This document shows positions 1-8,201 of a stretch of 64,000 nt of DNA, piece after piece. The notes beneath the pieces were generated by a model. The model had not been told where the DNA came from. It worked only from the letters and a program-made list of their open reading frames with translations, and did not search any database. How positions within the stretch are numbered: position 1 is the first letter of the stretch; every line of letters starts with the position of its first letter. Origin of the DNA: Streptomyces sclerotialus (GTDB taxonomy: Bacteria; Actinomycetota; Actinomycetes; Streptomycetales; Streptomycetaceae); the NCBI GenBank assembly GCA_000719105.1, contig JODX01000018.1, positions 62,001-126,000 on the forward strand, read 5' to 3'. A program made the position numbers and the translations under genes.

Positions 1-1
1 C

Positions 2-523
2 GCGGTCTCGCACGCCCGCCTGCGCAAGTACGAGGCGGCCGTGCGCGCGGCGGGGGTGGAGTCCGTGATCCTGCGCCCCGGCAACTTCGCCTCCAACGCC
101 TTCGCCTGGGCCGAGTCGGTCCGCACGCAGCGCGCGGTCTTCGCCCCCTTCGGTGAGGTGGCGCTGCCCGTCGTCGACCCGGCGGACATCGCCGAGGTCG
201 CCGCGGCCGCGCTGCGCGAGGACGGTCACGCGGGACATACCTACGAGCTCACCGGCCCGGAGGCGATCAGTCCGCGGCAGCAGGCCGCGGTGATCTCCGA
301 GGCCCTGGGGGAGGACGTGACGTTCGTGGAACTGACTCGCGAAGACGCTCATGCCCACATGGCGCGGTTCATGCCGGAGGAGGTTGTCGGCGGCACCCTG
401 GACATCCTCGGGGCCCCGCTCCCGGCCGAGCAGGCGGTCAGCCCCGATGTGGAGCGCGTTCTGCACCGCCCGGCCAGGCCCTTCGGCGAGTGGGTCGCGC
501 GCAACCTGCCGGCGTTCCGGTGA
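2..523 (+). CDS. NmrA-like NAD(P)-binding protein, 5' truncated by window edge
   Basis: Only the last 173 codons are present; the frame is open back to base 2, so the gene starts before the window. The visible part reads like the C-terminal half of an atypical short-chain dehydrogenase of the NmrA/NAD(P)-binding type. It has an ILRPGNFASN segment near visible residue 22, a VDPADIAEVAAAAL helix and a YELTGPEAIS segment before the last helices. The Rossmann glycine motif would lie in the missing part. Substrate and role cannot be read from this. It converges on the glycosyltransferase gene with 12 bases between stop codons, and a 7-bp inverted repeat (519-540) spans the junction as a weak terminator candidate. 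Confidence 0.8.
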   Translation, partial: AVSHARLRKYEAAVRAAGVESVILRPGNFASNAFAWAESVRTQRAVFAPFGEVALPVVDPADIAEVAAAALREDGHAGHTYELTGPEAISPRQQAAVISEALGEDVTFVELTREDAHAHMARFMPEEVVGGTLDILGAPLPAEQAVSPDVERVLHRPARPFGEWVARNLPAFR

Positions 524-535
524 CGTCGCCCGGCG

Positions 536-1753
536 TCACCCCGCGGTCAGCCGCTGGACGGCCGCGAGGACCCGGCCCGCTCCGTCCTCGGCCGCCATGT
601 GCTGCGCGGCGCGCGCGGCGGCCCGTGCGCTGGCCTGCTCCCCGACGACCCGGCCGAGGGCGTCGGCGAGCCGTTCGGCGGTGAGGGAGCGGAAGGGGAT
701 CGGGTCGGTGGCGGCGCCGAGGGCGGCCAGCCGACCCGCCCAGAACGGCTGGTCCGCGGTGACCGGCACGGTGACCGCGGGCACACCGGCACGCAACGCG
801 GCGGCCGAGGTGCCCGCCCCGGCGTGGTGGACCACCGCGGCCAGCCGCGGGAACAGCAGGGCGTGCGGTACGTCCCCGACGGTGAGGACGTCGTCGCCGC
901 CGTCGGCCGCGAGCCCGGCACCGCCGGCCTGGAGGATGCCGCGCAGCCCGGCGCGGCGCAGGGCGCGCACGGCGATCCCGCTCAGCCGTTCCCCGTCGCC
1001 GCCCGCCATGCTGCCGAAGCCGACGAGGACGGGCCGGGGCCCGGCGCCGAGGAAGTCCTCCAGGTCCTTGGGCAGCCGCCCGTCCTGGTCGTGGTGGGGC
1101 CACCAGTTGCCCACGACCTCCAGACCGGGGCGCCAGTCGGCGGGGCGGGGCACCAGCGCGGTGCTGAAGCCGTGCAGGGCGGGCCAGTCCGCCCGTTCCT
1201 GCCGTCGGCGCATCGCGGACGGGGAGAGCGGGGACAGCTGGAGGCGGTGGCGCAGCCGGGCGACCGCCGGCTCGTAGAGGCGGTCGGTCATCCGGAGGGC
1301 GAGGCGTCCGGCCATGCGGTTGCCGGCGCGGCCCAGCGAGCGGGAGGCCGTGACGACGGGCGGGAAGTCGCCGGTCGGCGCGGTGGGCACGAGGTACACG
1401 CCGAGGCTCGCCACACCCGTGGCCTCGGTGAGGTGCCAGCCGAGGGGAGCCGTGGTGGTCGACAGCAGCAGCAGATCCGTGCGGTCGTCCACCGCGTCGG
1501 CGAACCCCTGGCCCAGCTCGGTGATGAACGCGGCGGCTCTGCGCATCAGTTCACGTTTCCCGGTGACGCCGCCCCGCGCCCGGGTGTCGGCGGGGAGCGG
1601 GCGGAACTCCAGTCCGGCGTCGCGCGCGAGGGGTGCGAAGGCGTCCGTGGCGGCGAGAGCGACGTCGTACCCGGCCCGGCGCAGTGCGGCGCCCAGGCCC
1701 GTGTAGGGCGCGACATCGCCCCGCGATCCGGCCGCGGCGATCAGGATCCTCAT
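536..1753 (-). CDS. UDP-glycosyltransferase, macrolide/antibiotic type (GT1, MGT-like)
   Basis: A 405-residue GT-B fold glycosyltransferase. The N-terminus MRILIAAAGSRGDVAPYTGL is the standard acceptor-domain opening of GT1 enzymes. The C-terminal half carries the donor-binding signature around VGDVPHALLFPRLAAVVHHAGAGT and a DQPFWAGRLAALGAA loop. These enzymes transfer a sugar from UDP- or dTDP-sugar to small lipophilic acceptors such as macrolides, phenolics or sterols; the acceptor is not readable here. The ATG overlaps the stop of the upstream MerR gene by four bases, so the two are translationally coupled. Being paired with a TipA-type drug sensor favours an antibiotic-modifying role, which is inference. 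Confidence 0.85.
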   Translation of the reverse strand: MRILIAAAGSRGDVAPYTGLGAALRRAGYDVALAATDAFAPLARDAGLEFRPLPADTRARGGVTGKRELMRRAAAFITELGQGFADAVDDRTDLLLLSTTTAPLGWHLTEATGVASLGVYLVPTAPTGDFPPVVTASRSLGRAGNRMAGRLALRMTDRLYEPAVARLRHRLQLSPLSPSAMRRRQERADWPALHGFSTALVPRPADWRPGLEVVGNWWPHHDQDGRLPKDLEDFLGAGPRPVLVGFGSMAGGDGERLSGIAVRALRRAGLRGILQAGGAGLAADGGDDVLTVGDVPHALLFPRLAAVVHHAGAGTSAAALRAGVPAVTVPVTADQPFWAGRLAALGAATDPIPFRSLTAERLADALGRVVGEQASARAAARAAQHMAAEDGAGRVLAAVQRLTAG

Positions 1754-2541
1754 CGGTGCTCCTCGGGGGTCGGTACGTGGCGGGCCGCGTTGGCGTGGAC
1801 CGCCCTGCACGTGTAGGCGGCCAGGCCCGGGCGCGCTTGCGACGGCGGCACGACCAGGGCGAAGGCGCGCGGGTCGGCGGCGAAGTCGTCCGCGATGCGC
1901 CGGTGCATGTCGTACGGGCAGGAGGTGAACCAGCGCGAGATGTGCAGACGGTGCTCCTCGGCGAGGTCCATGGCCCGCTCGCCGTCGCTCGGCTCCCCCT
2001 CGTCGAAGGCCGCCAGCAGCTCCGCGCGCCAGGCGGCGGCCTCGCCCATGAGCTGCCGCCAGTCCTCCTTGGTGTGGGCGGCGGCGCGCGCCATCGACTG
2101 ACGCTGTCCCTCCGAGCCCGCCCACTTCAGCTCCGCCTCGGTGGCGTAGCTCAGGTCGAAGGTGATCTCGCCGAAGACCTCGAAGCGTTCCTGCGGGGTG
2201 AGGGACACCCCGGTCTGCTGGACCTCGATGGCCCGCTCCGCCACCTCGGCCAGCCGCTGGAGCCTGGCGATCTCCTCGCCCAGCCGCCGCTGCCGGTCCC
2301 TCAGGTACTCGACCGCGTTCGCCTGCGGGTCCCGGAGGATCGCGGCGATCTCGTCGAGGGAGAAGCCGAGTTCGCGGTAGAAGAGGATCTGCTGGAGGCG
2401 GGCCAGGTCGGCATCGTCGTAGAGCCGGTAACCGGAGTGACTGCGGCCGCTGGGGGAGAGCAGCCCCGCCTTGTCGTAGTGGTGCAGCGTACGCACCGTC
2501 ACCCCGGCGAAAGCCGACACCTGTCCCACGGAGTAACTCAT
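1750..2541 (-). CDS. MerR-family regulator with TipAS ligand-binding domain
   Basis: A 263-residue protein. Residues 1-70 form a MerR winged helix (YSVGQVSAFAGVTVRTLHHYDKAGLLSPS, then GYRLYDDADLARLQQILFYRELGFSLDEI). Residues about 75-115 are the dimerising coiled coil. The remainder, with conserved WRAELLAAFDEGEPSDGERAMDLAEEHRLHI and FTSCPYDMHRRIADDFAADPRF-like helices, matches the TipAS domain of Streptomyces TipA, which binds thiopeptides and other cyclic compounds. Length is close to TipAL (about 253). RBS GGAAGG sits 7 nt before the ATG. It heads a two-gene unit with the glycosyltransferase and should act at the 19-bp-spacer promoter just upstream. The actual inducer is unknown. Confidence 0.9.
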   Translation of the reverse strand: MSYSVGQVSAFAGVTVRTLHHYDKAGLLSPSGRSHSGYRLYDDADLARLQQILFYRELGFSLDEIAAILRDPQANAVEYLRDRQRRLGEEIARLQRLAEVAERAIEVQQTGVSLTPQERFEVFGEITFDLSYATEAELKWAGSEGQRQSMARAAAHTKEDWRQLMGEAAAWRAELLAAFDEGEPSDGERAMDLAEEHRLHISRWFTSCPYDMHRRIADDFAADPRAFALVVPPSQARPGLAAYTCRAVHANAARHVPTPEEHR

Positions 2542-2565
2542 CCACCTTCCCTTTCGTCGGCACCC

Positions 2566-2596
2566 AGCTTCGGGCCTGACGTCAGGGGAGGGTCAA
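2566..2596 (-). promoter_or_regulatory. MerR-type promoter with operator palindrome in a 19-nt spacer
   Basis: Reading leftward, TTGACC (2596-2591) is followed by a 19-nt spacer and GAAGCT (2571-2566). Inside the spacer lies the perfect 12-bp palindrome CCTGACGTCAGG (2575-2586). An over-long 19-nt spacer with the operator between -35 and -10 is the classic layout for promoters activated by MerR proteins. The start codon of the MerR gene is 25 nt further on, so this is probably its autoregulated promoter. Confidence 0.6.
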
Positions 2597-2605
2597 CCGA
2601 ACGGC

Positions 2606-3358
2606 TCAGTGCCCCCGTTCGGCGTCCTCGCTTCCCGCGCCCAGCCTGCGCAGCAGCTCCGGCAGCGCCGTGCCGATCGGTTCCCGGACCACCTCGTCGG
2701 CGCAATCGTCGTACGGTGTCGGCTCGGCGTTGACGATGACGAGGCGGGCGCCGTGGTCGGCGGCGACGCCGGCGAGGCCCGCGGCGGGCTGCACCTGGAG
2801 GCTGCTGCCGACGGCGATGAACACCTCGCACGCCTTGGTGATCGCGACCGCCTCGCCCAGCACGGCCGGGTCGAGCCGCTCGCCGAACATCACCGTCGCC
2901 GGCTTCAGGACGCCGCCGCACTCCAGGCACGGCGGGTCCTCCTCACCGGCCTCGACCCGCGCGAGCGCGTCCTCCATCGAGCTCCCCGCCCCGCAGCCGG
3001 TGCACACGGCGCTCCGCTCGGTGCCGTGCAGTTCGAGTACCTTGCGGGCGGGCATCCCGGCGAGCTGGTGCAGTCCGTCGACGTTCTGGGTGAGCACCCG
3101 CACGGGTACGCCGGACCGGTCCAGCTCGGCCACGGCACGGTGCGCGGCGTTGGGCTCCGCGTGCAGCGCCCGGTTCTGCCGCCGCAGCTGCCAGGAGCGG
3201 CGCCGGATCTCCGGATCGCCCATGTAGTACTCGTACGTCACGAGCTTCTCGGCCTCCGGATCCCGGCGCCACAGCCCGTTCGGACCGCGGTAGTCGGGGA
3301 TCCCGGAGTCGGTGGAGATACCGGCACCGCTGAGGATCGCGACCAGGGGCTTCTTCAT
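2606..3358 (-). CDS. cobB2: Sir2-family NAD-dependent protein deacylase
   Basis: A 250-residue sirtuin of ordinary bacterial length. It shows GAGIS (residues 11-15), the TQNVDGLH motif (90-97) with Asn92 and Asp94, the catalytic His111 in HGTE, and a zinc ribbon with Cys119, Cys122, Cys144 and Cys147. The reaction is NAD-dependent lysine deacylation, giving nicotinamide and O-acyl-ADP-ribose. In Streptomyces the targets include acetyl-CoA synthetase; here no partner gene is adjacent. It is followed 75 bases upstream on the same strand by a Nudix hydrolase gene, and an ADP-ribosylglycohydrolase lies 3.6 kb away. The symbol is given from synteny with S. coelicolor SCO6464, recalled from memory. 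Confidence 0.92.
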   Translation of the reverse strand: MKKPLVAILSGAGISTDSGIPDYRGPNGLWRRDPEAEKLVTYEYYMGDPEIRRRSWQLRRQNRALHAEPNAAHRAVAELDRSGVPVRVLTQNVDGLHQLAGMPARKVLELHGTERSAVCTGCGAGSSMEDALARVEAGEEDPPCLECGGVLKPATVMFGERLDPAVLGEAVAITKACEVFIAVGSSLQVQPAAGLAGVAADHGARLVIVNAEPTPYDDCADEVVREPIGTALPELLRRLGAGSEDAERGH

Positions 3359-3433
3359 GGGGCCGAGGGTAGGTCGCGCGCGGCGCGAGGGCGAACGATA
3401 TCCGGGCCGCGCGGTCCGCCCCTCCCGGGCTGT

Positions 3434-3949
3434 TCAGCCCACCCGGTGGCCGTTCTCCAGCTCCACCGTTCCCGCGCCCTCCGCCAGCACGTCCAGCGCG
3501 GCGATCACCCGCAGGCCCAGCGCGCCCGGCAGGTAGGCCGGCAGCTCGGCGGGCGCCACCAGCCGCCACGACAGCAGCTCCTCCTCCTGGAGCCGGATCG
3601 CCTTGAAGTCGTCGTCGCCGAGGACACCGCCGTCGTACAGGTACGCCACCAGCGGCGGGCGTCCGGCACCGCGCACCCAGTCGACCGCGAGCAGCCGGCC
3701 CGGCTCGACGTCCAGCCCGATCTCCTCGGCGGTCTCGCGCCGGGCGCCCTGGCGCGGGCCCTCCCCGGCGTCCGACTCGATCGTGCCGCCCGGCAGTGCC
3801 CAGCCCGCCCGGTAGTTCGGCTCGACGAGCAGCACCCGTCCCTCGGCGTCCCGGAACAGCGTGGCGGCGCCCGCGAGCACCCGGGGCAGGCTCGCGATGT
3901 ACGCGGCGAAGTCCGCGGGGGTGTTCTGAGTGGTGTCTGAGGTGGTCAT
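3434..3949 (-). CDS. Nudix hydrolase
   Basis: A 171-residue Nudix protein. The box runs from PGGTIE to RETAEEIGL (about residues 53-80) and keeps the catalytic REtaEEiG core. There is a two-residue expansion between the GG.E part and the next Glu compared with the usual G-x5-E spacing. The family cleaves nucleoside diphosphates linked to another moiety (ADP-ribose, NADH, (d)NTPs). The C-terminal LQEEELLSWRLVAPAELPAYLP is typical of ADP-ribose/NTP members but does not fix the substrate. It sits next to the sirtuin gene, whose product releases O-acyl-ADP-ribose, so an ADP-ribose-type substrate is a reasonable guess. Confidence 0.88.
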   Translation of the reverse strand: MTTSDTTQNTPADFAAYIASLPRVLAGAATLFRDAEGRVLLVEPNYRAGWALPGGTIESDAGEGPRQGARRETAEEIGLDVEPGRLLAVDWVRGAGRPPLVAYLYDGGVLGDDDFKAIRLQEEELLSWRLVAPAELPAYLPGALGLRVIAALDVLAEGAGTVELENGHRVG

Positions 3950-3991
3950 TCAGGGAGGGTATCCAGCCACGGCGGCGGCCCACCCGCTCCG

Positions 3992-6724
3992 TCACCCGGC
4001 GGGGCCGGTGGTGCCGGAGCGGCGCTCCCGGTCCGTGTACGTGCGCACGGCGGTCCACAGGTGGGTGCGGTCGGCGTCGGGCCAGAGGGTGTCGAGGGAG
4101 ACGAGTTCGGCGCGGGCGGACTGCCAGGGGAGAAGGCCGGAGGTGTGCCGGTCCCCGGCCGTACGGACCAGGAGGTCGACGTCGGGCAGGTCGGGCTGGT
4201 GCAGCTGGCGGCCCACATGGCGGGAGGTGATGCGGTCGGGCGTGATCTCACCGCGTACGGCCTGCGAGGCGAGGGCGCGGACCGCGCGGGTGATCTCGTC
4301 GTGTCCGCCGTAGTTGAAACAGAGGTTGAGGGTGAGTCCGGCGCGGTCGCGGGTGGCGTGCACGGTGTCGAGGAGGTCCCGCACCACGTCGGCGGGGAGG
4401 CCGTCGGCCGTGCCGGACCACAGCAACCGGACGTCGCGCTCCCAGAGTTCCTCCGTCCGCAGGTCCAGCCCGGACCGGAGCTCGCGCAGGAGGTCGCCGA
4501 ACGCCGCGGTGGCGCGCCCCCGGTTGCCGGCGGACAGCGCGTACACGCTCAGGTACGGCAGGCCGATCTCCAGGGCGCCGTGGACGACGTCGCGCAGGGC
4601 CCGCCCGCCGGCGCTGTGGCCGTCGCCGCGGGGCAGACCGCGGTCGGCGGCCCAGCGCCCGGTGCCGTCCATGACGATCGCCACGTGCCGGGGCAGCCGG
4701 TCGGCGGGCAGCCGTGGCGGCCGGACGCCGTCCGGATGCGGTGCGGGCGGCAGCGGGGCGGCGGCAGCGGCCGTGCGGTCGGCGGTGGCGGGCCGGGGCG
4801 CGGGGACCGGCAGGGGAGCGGGCAGTGCGGCGGCCGCCGCCCGTGCCCGGCGCCAGGCGCGGGCGACGCGCAGCCGGCCGCGCAGCAGCAGACAGTGGAA
4901 GCGGATGCGGTCCGTCCGGGTGAGCGGACGGCGGCGGTGCCGGGGACGGCCGCGCAGCCGGTTCAGTTCGAGCCGTTGCAGCGCCACGACGGTGCGCCAG
5001 GCCGCGGCCGCGGGCGGATGCCGGTCGCCGAGGCGCGCGGCCTGGGCCAGCCATGCGCCGGCCCGGTCCGCCAGGGCGTGCACCAGGGCGGTGACCCGCT
5101 CGCTCCGCTCGGGCCGGCGCAGGTCGTCGGCGGTCACCCCGTACTCGTCCAGGACGTTGTGCGGCAGCTTGACGAAGCCCTGCCGGGCGTCCTCGCGCAG
5201 ATCGCGCAGGGCGTCGAGGAGGTTGTACGCGTCGCTCCAGCGGTGCAGCGCGTCGGCGTCCTCCGGGGTGAACGACAGGCCCGGCCCGGTGAGCAGGGCC
5301 AGCAGCCGGGAGACGTTGAAGGGGAACGACAGCCGGTCCCAGTACGCGTGCCAGTCCTCCCAGGTGAGGAGACGGGTCTCGCGCGCCGCGTCCAGCCGGT
5401 GCCCGGCGGCCATGACGGACGGGCCGTCGCCGGGCAGGTCCCACCGCCGGACCGCGTCGACCAGCGCCGTGCGCACCGGGTCGTCGCTGCGGCCACGCCG
5501 CAGGTCGGCCTCCAGGGCGCGTTCGTAGGCGCCCACCCGGTCCGCGCGCCGCCGTGGCGTGTCGTCCGGGGCGTCGGCGAGGTCGTCGACGGTCCGGCCG
5601 TGCGCGTACATCGCCCACAGCAGCGGCCGCACCCCGGCCGGGAAGAGCTGGACGATCGCGCCGTCCAGCCGGCCCGACCGGCGCACCAGCCGACGGCACG
5701 CCTCGTACCCGGCGCACACCTCCGGATCGGTGATCCCGGCCAGCAGGTAGGCCCGCGCCGGGCCCCGCCGCGGCCGCGGCCCGCGCACGGCGGGAGGCGG
5801 CCCCTGGCGCGGCGGATCCGCGGCACGGCCCCGTCCCGGCGCACCGGGCTCCCACGCCCCGCCGCCGTCGGCCGAACGTTCCGGCACCCCGTCGTCGGCG
5901 CCGACGCCGGCCGGACCCTCCCACGCGAAGACACCGTCGCGCGCACGCCGCCGCGCGACCGGTGCACCCTTTCGGCCGACGGTGCGCCCGGCGAAGACCA
6001 CCAGCCCGGTCAGGGCCAGCCCGGCCGCCCAGCACAGCCCCGACAGCAGGTACGTCCACGGGGTGGCACCGGTGCTGACGGCGGAGACGGCCGACTGCAT
6101 GGCGCCGTACGCCGGCAGCAGGCGCACGACGGGGCTGTCCGCGCAGGGGTTGGCGACCGGGTTCTGCAGGGTCAGGTCGATGAAGCCGACCGTGGTGACC
6201 ATGAACAGCCCCGCCGGTTCGCTGCGCGTGACCGAGGCCAGCAGGATGCCGGCGGCGCCGTAGACGAGGGCGCCGACGGAGAGCGCGGCCACCAGGACGT
6301 CGACCCGCTCCGGCCGCCCGAAGACGCACACCCACGCGGTGGCGTACCCGGCGGCCGGCACCGCCCACAGCAGCAGCACGGAGCCCTGCGCGGGCACCAG
6401 GCAGACGCGCGGGCAGCCGGCCGTGACCAGGCGGCGGTAGAAGGCCGCGGACCGGCTGGTGGACAGGAACATCATGAAGCCGACGACCAGGGTGAGCGAG
6501 TGCAGGGCCCCCGACAGCTCGGCGACCGCGTTCGCGTCCAGCCGCACCGGGCGGCCCGCCGCGCGCAGATGGAACAGCACCGGGTCCGCGGGCAGCACCA
6601 GATGGGCCAGCCACAGCCACAGCGGCACGAACAGCACCGCCAGCACCAGGGCCGCACGGTTGCGCGCCTGCTCCAGCACCGCGTGCCCGACCGCCGTACG
6701 CACACACCGCCACCCGTGGCTCAT
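3992..6724 (-). CDS. Three-part fusion: polytopic membrane domain + squalene/phytoene synthase + cis-prenyltransferase
   Basis: One uninterrupted 910-codon frame. Residues 25-250 hold about six hydrophobic segments resembling an ABC-2-type permease, but no ATPase gene is near. A Pro/Arg/Gly-rich linker (250-325) leads to a squalene/phytoene synthase domain (325-620) with both aspartate motifs: HGRTVDDLAD (376-384) and LLDALRDLREDARQG (502-516). A second Ala/Pro linker (625-675) precedes a UppS-like domain (676-900) with MDGTGRWA (685-692), GH.AG (His703), NYGGHDE (804-810) and DLLVRTAGDRH (850-860). The usual MDGNGRW Asn is Thr688 and the usual SGE Glu is Asp858, so the chemistry may not be normal undecaprenyl synthesis. 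The ATG at 6724 has GAGGGAG 4 nt upstream; an earlier GTG (6865) lacks an RBS. A sequencing frameshift joining genes cannot be excluded. Confidence 0.8.
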   Translation of the reverse strand: MSHGWRCVRTAVGHAVLEQARNRAALVLAVLFVPLWLWLAHLVLPADPVLFHLRAAGRPVRLDANAVAELSGALHSLTLVVGFMMFLSTSRSAAFYRRLVTAGCPRVCLVPAQGSVLLLWAVPAAGYATAWVCVFGRPERVDVLVAALSVGALVYGAAGILLASVTRSEPAGLFMVTTVGFIDLTLQNPVANPCADSPVVRLLPAYGAMQSAVSAVSTGATPWTYLLSGLCWAAGLALTGLVVFAGRTVGRKGAPVARRRARDGVFAWEGPAGVGADDGVPERSADGGGAWEPGAPGRGRAADPPRQGPPPAVRGPRPRRGPARAYLLAGITDPEVCAGYEACRRLVRRSGRLDGAIVQLFPAGVRPLLWAMYAHGRTVDDLADAPDDTPRRRADRVGAYERALEADLRRGRSDDPVRTALVDAVRRWDLPGDGPSVMAAGHRLDAARETRLLTWEDWHAYWDRLSFPFNVSRLLALLTGPGLSFTPEDADALHRWSDAYNLLDALRDLREDARQGFVKLPHNVLDEYGVTADDLRRPERSERVTALVHALADRAGAWLAQAARLGDRHPPAAAAWRTVVALQRLELNRLRGRPRHRRRPLTRTDRIRFHCLLLRGRLRVARAWRRARAAAAALPAPLPVPAPRPATADRTAAAAAPLPPAPHPDGVRPPRLPADRLPRHVAIVMDGTGRWAADRGLPRGDGHSAGGRALRDVVHGALEIGLPYLSVYALSAGNRGRATAAFGDLLRELRSGLDLRTEELWERDVRLLWSGTADGLPADVVRDLLDTVHATRDRAGLTLNLCFNYGGHDEITRAVRALASQAVRGEITPDRITSRHVGRQLHQPDLPDVDLLVRTAGDRHTSGLLPWQSARAELVSLDTLWPDADRTHLWTAVRTYTDRERRSGTTGPAG

Positions 6725-6954
6725 ACCGCTCCCTCGCGCTCCGGGCCGGCCGGCGGCAGGTCCGGGAACTCGCGGACGTCCCGTGGGGCGGGGGACGGTG
6801 GTGCGGTGGTGCCGGGCGGACCCGGGGACGCGGCCTTCACGCGATCCCCAACGACGAAACGACACGCCGGTGTCGCGCCGCCCGCGACGACCGCTCGAAA
6901 CAGCGACGCGTCATCAGTTCGGGCTCCGGCGGGGACACCCGCCCGCCCGGTCGG

Positions 6955-8031
6955 CTACCGCTCCGGCACCGCCAACCGCACCGTCCGCCCGGCCAGTTCG
7001 CTGATCCTCACCCCGTCGAACCCGAACACCGCGCTGCGCACCGTGTCCCGCAGCGGGTCCTTCCACTGCGGCGGGATCGCCCGCGCCCCGCACCGGACGC
7101 CGGCCACCGAGCCCGCGGTCGCGCCGTTGGAGTCGGTGTCGAGTCCGCCCCGTACGGTGAGGGCGATCGTCCGGGTGAAGTCCCCGTCGCCGTACAGGAG
7201 CCCGGCCGTGAGGACCGCGGCGTTCGGGACCGTGTGGATCCAGCCGAGCCCGGCGGTCTCCTCGGCCAGGGTGTCCAGCGTGTCCTCCCAGCCCAGCCCG
7301 GCCTCGTACAGGGAGAGGACCCGGCGCACGGTGCGGGCGAGGCGGCTGCTCGCCGGAATCACCATGAGGGCCGTGCCGACCGCGTCGCGCACGTCCGGCG
7401 CGGTGAACGCGGCCGAGATCAGCGCCGCCGCCCACATCGCCCCGTACACGCCGTTCCCGGTGTGCGAGAGCACCGCGTCCCGGCGCGCCGACATGGCCGC
7501 GCGGCGGGGGTCGCCGGGATGGGTCCAGCCGTGGACGTCGGCGCGGATCAGGGCGCCGATCCACTCCTGGTACGGGTTGTCGTACGTGGCGGTGAGCGGC
7601 GGCTTGAGGCCGGCCGTGAGATTGCGGTACGCGGCCCGCTCCGCCGTGAACGTCTGCAGGTACGGCAGCCGCAGCAGCCACAGCTCGCCGACCTGCTCGG
7701 TGGTGAAGCCGAAGCCATGCGTCTCCAGCAGATCGAGGCCGAGGATCGCGTAGTCCACGTCGTCGTCGCGGCAGCTTCCGTCGATCCGGCCGCGCACGCA
7801 CGCGCGCCATTCGGGGCGCAGCGCGAGCCCGTCGCTCTCACCGACGGGTTCCGGTAGATAGTCGGTGAGCGGCAGGGCGTCGGCCTGCCGCAGGTAGCGG
7901 TCGATGCGCTGCCGTGTCCAGTGGTCGCCGCGCTCGACCGGTTTGCCGAGCATGTTGCCCGCGATCCGGCCCAGCCAGCCCCCGAGGACGCGGTCGGCGA
8001 GATCGGTGCCCACGGTGCCCACAGCGGTCAT
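6955..8031 (-). CDS. ADP-ribosylglycohydrolase family protein (DraG-like)
   Basis: A 358-residue protein of the ADP-ribosyl-hydrolase fold. The N-terminus has DRVLGGWLGRIAGNMLGKPVE (11-33). An acidic metal cluster CRDDDVDYAILGLDLL follows (residues 87-102), and the second metal motif GGLDTDSNGATAG lies at 295-307 with Asp298 and Asp300. Members remove ADP-ribose from proteins or small molecules in a Mg-dependent way; several are uncharacterised. ATG at 8031 was chosen over an upstream GTG because homology begins at once. The gene is divergent from glycerate kinase. It lies within 6 kb of a sirtuin and a Nudix gene, suggesting a local ADP-ribose theme. Confidence 0.88.
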   Translation of the reverse strand: MTAVGTVGTDLADRVLGGWLGRIAGNMLGKPVERGDHWTRQRIDRYLRQADALPLTDYLPEPVGESDGLALRPEWRACVRGRIDGSCRDDDVDYAILGLDLLETHGFGFTTEQVGELWLLRLPYLQTFTAERAAYRNLTAGLKPPLTATYDNPYQEWIGALIRADVHGWTHPGDPRRAAMSARRDAVLSHTGNGVYGAMWAAALISAAFTAPDVRDAVGTALMVIPASSRLARTVRRVLSLYEAGLGWEDTLDTLAEETAGLGWIHTVPNAAVLTAGLLYGDGDFTRTIALTVRGGLDTDSNGATAGSVAGVRCGARAIPPQWKDPLRDTVRSAVFGFDGVRISELAGRTVRLAVPER

Positions 8032-8160
8032 ACCTCCGGTGTACCGAATACGGGGCGACTTCGCGCGGTCGAGGGAGGGAGCGGCAGCTCCGGGCACGTC
8101 CGCGCACGTCCGCCCTGGGCAGCGGCCCCCTCCTCCGGTTAAGGTCACTGCGGCGCGACT

Positions 8161-8179
8161 GCCTTGACATGTGCAAGGC
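8161..8179. promoter_or_regulatory. Inverted repeat just upstream of glycerate kinase
   Basis: GCCTTG (8161-8166) and CAAGGC (8174-8179) are perfect 6-bp arms around a 7-bp centre. The repeat lies 22 bp before the GTG start of the glycerate kinase gene and could be an operator. No regulator can be assigned; the PucR/CdaR-like gene downstream is one candidate. Confidence 0.35.
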
Positions 8180-8201
8180 CCGAGAGCAAGGGGAACGCAA
8201 G

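Noticed and set aside
6725-6865. Extra 47 N-terminal residues of the prenyl fusion from a GTG at 6865
   Set aside because: Arg/Pro-rich, no RBS; the ATG at 6724 has GAGGGAG at good spacing.
4061-7753. Very long plus-strand open frame opposite the prenyl fusion and ADP-ribosylglycohydrolase genes
   Set aside because: Its translation is Gly/Arg/Gln/Val-rich without domains and it lies antisense to two genes with clear motifs; it is a high-G+C shadow.
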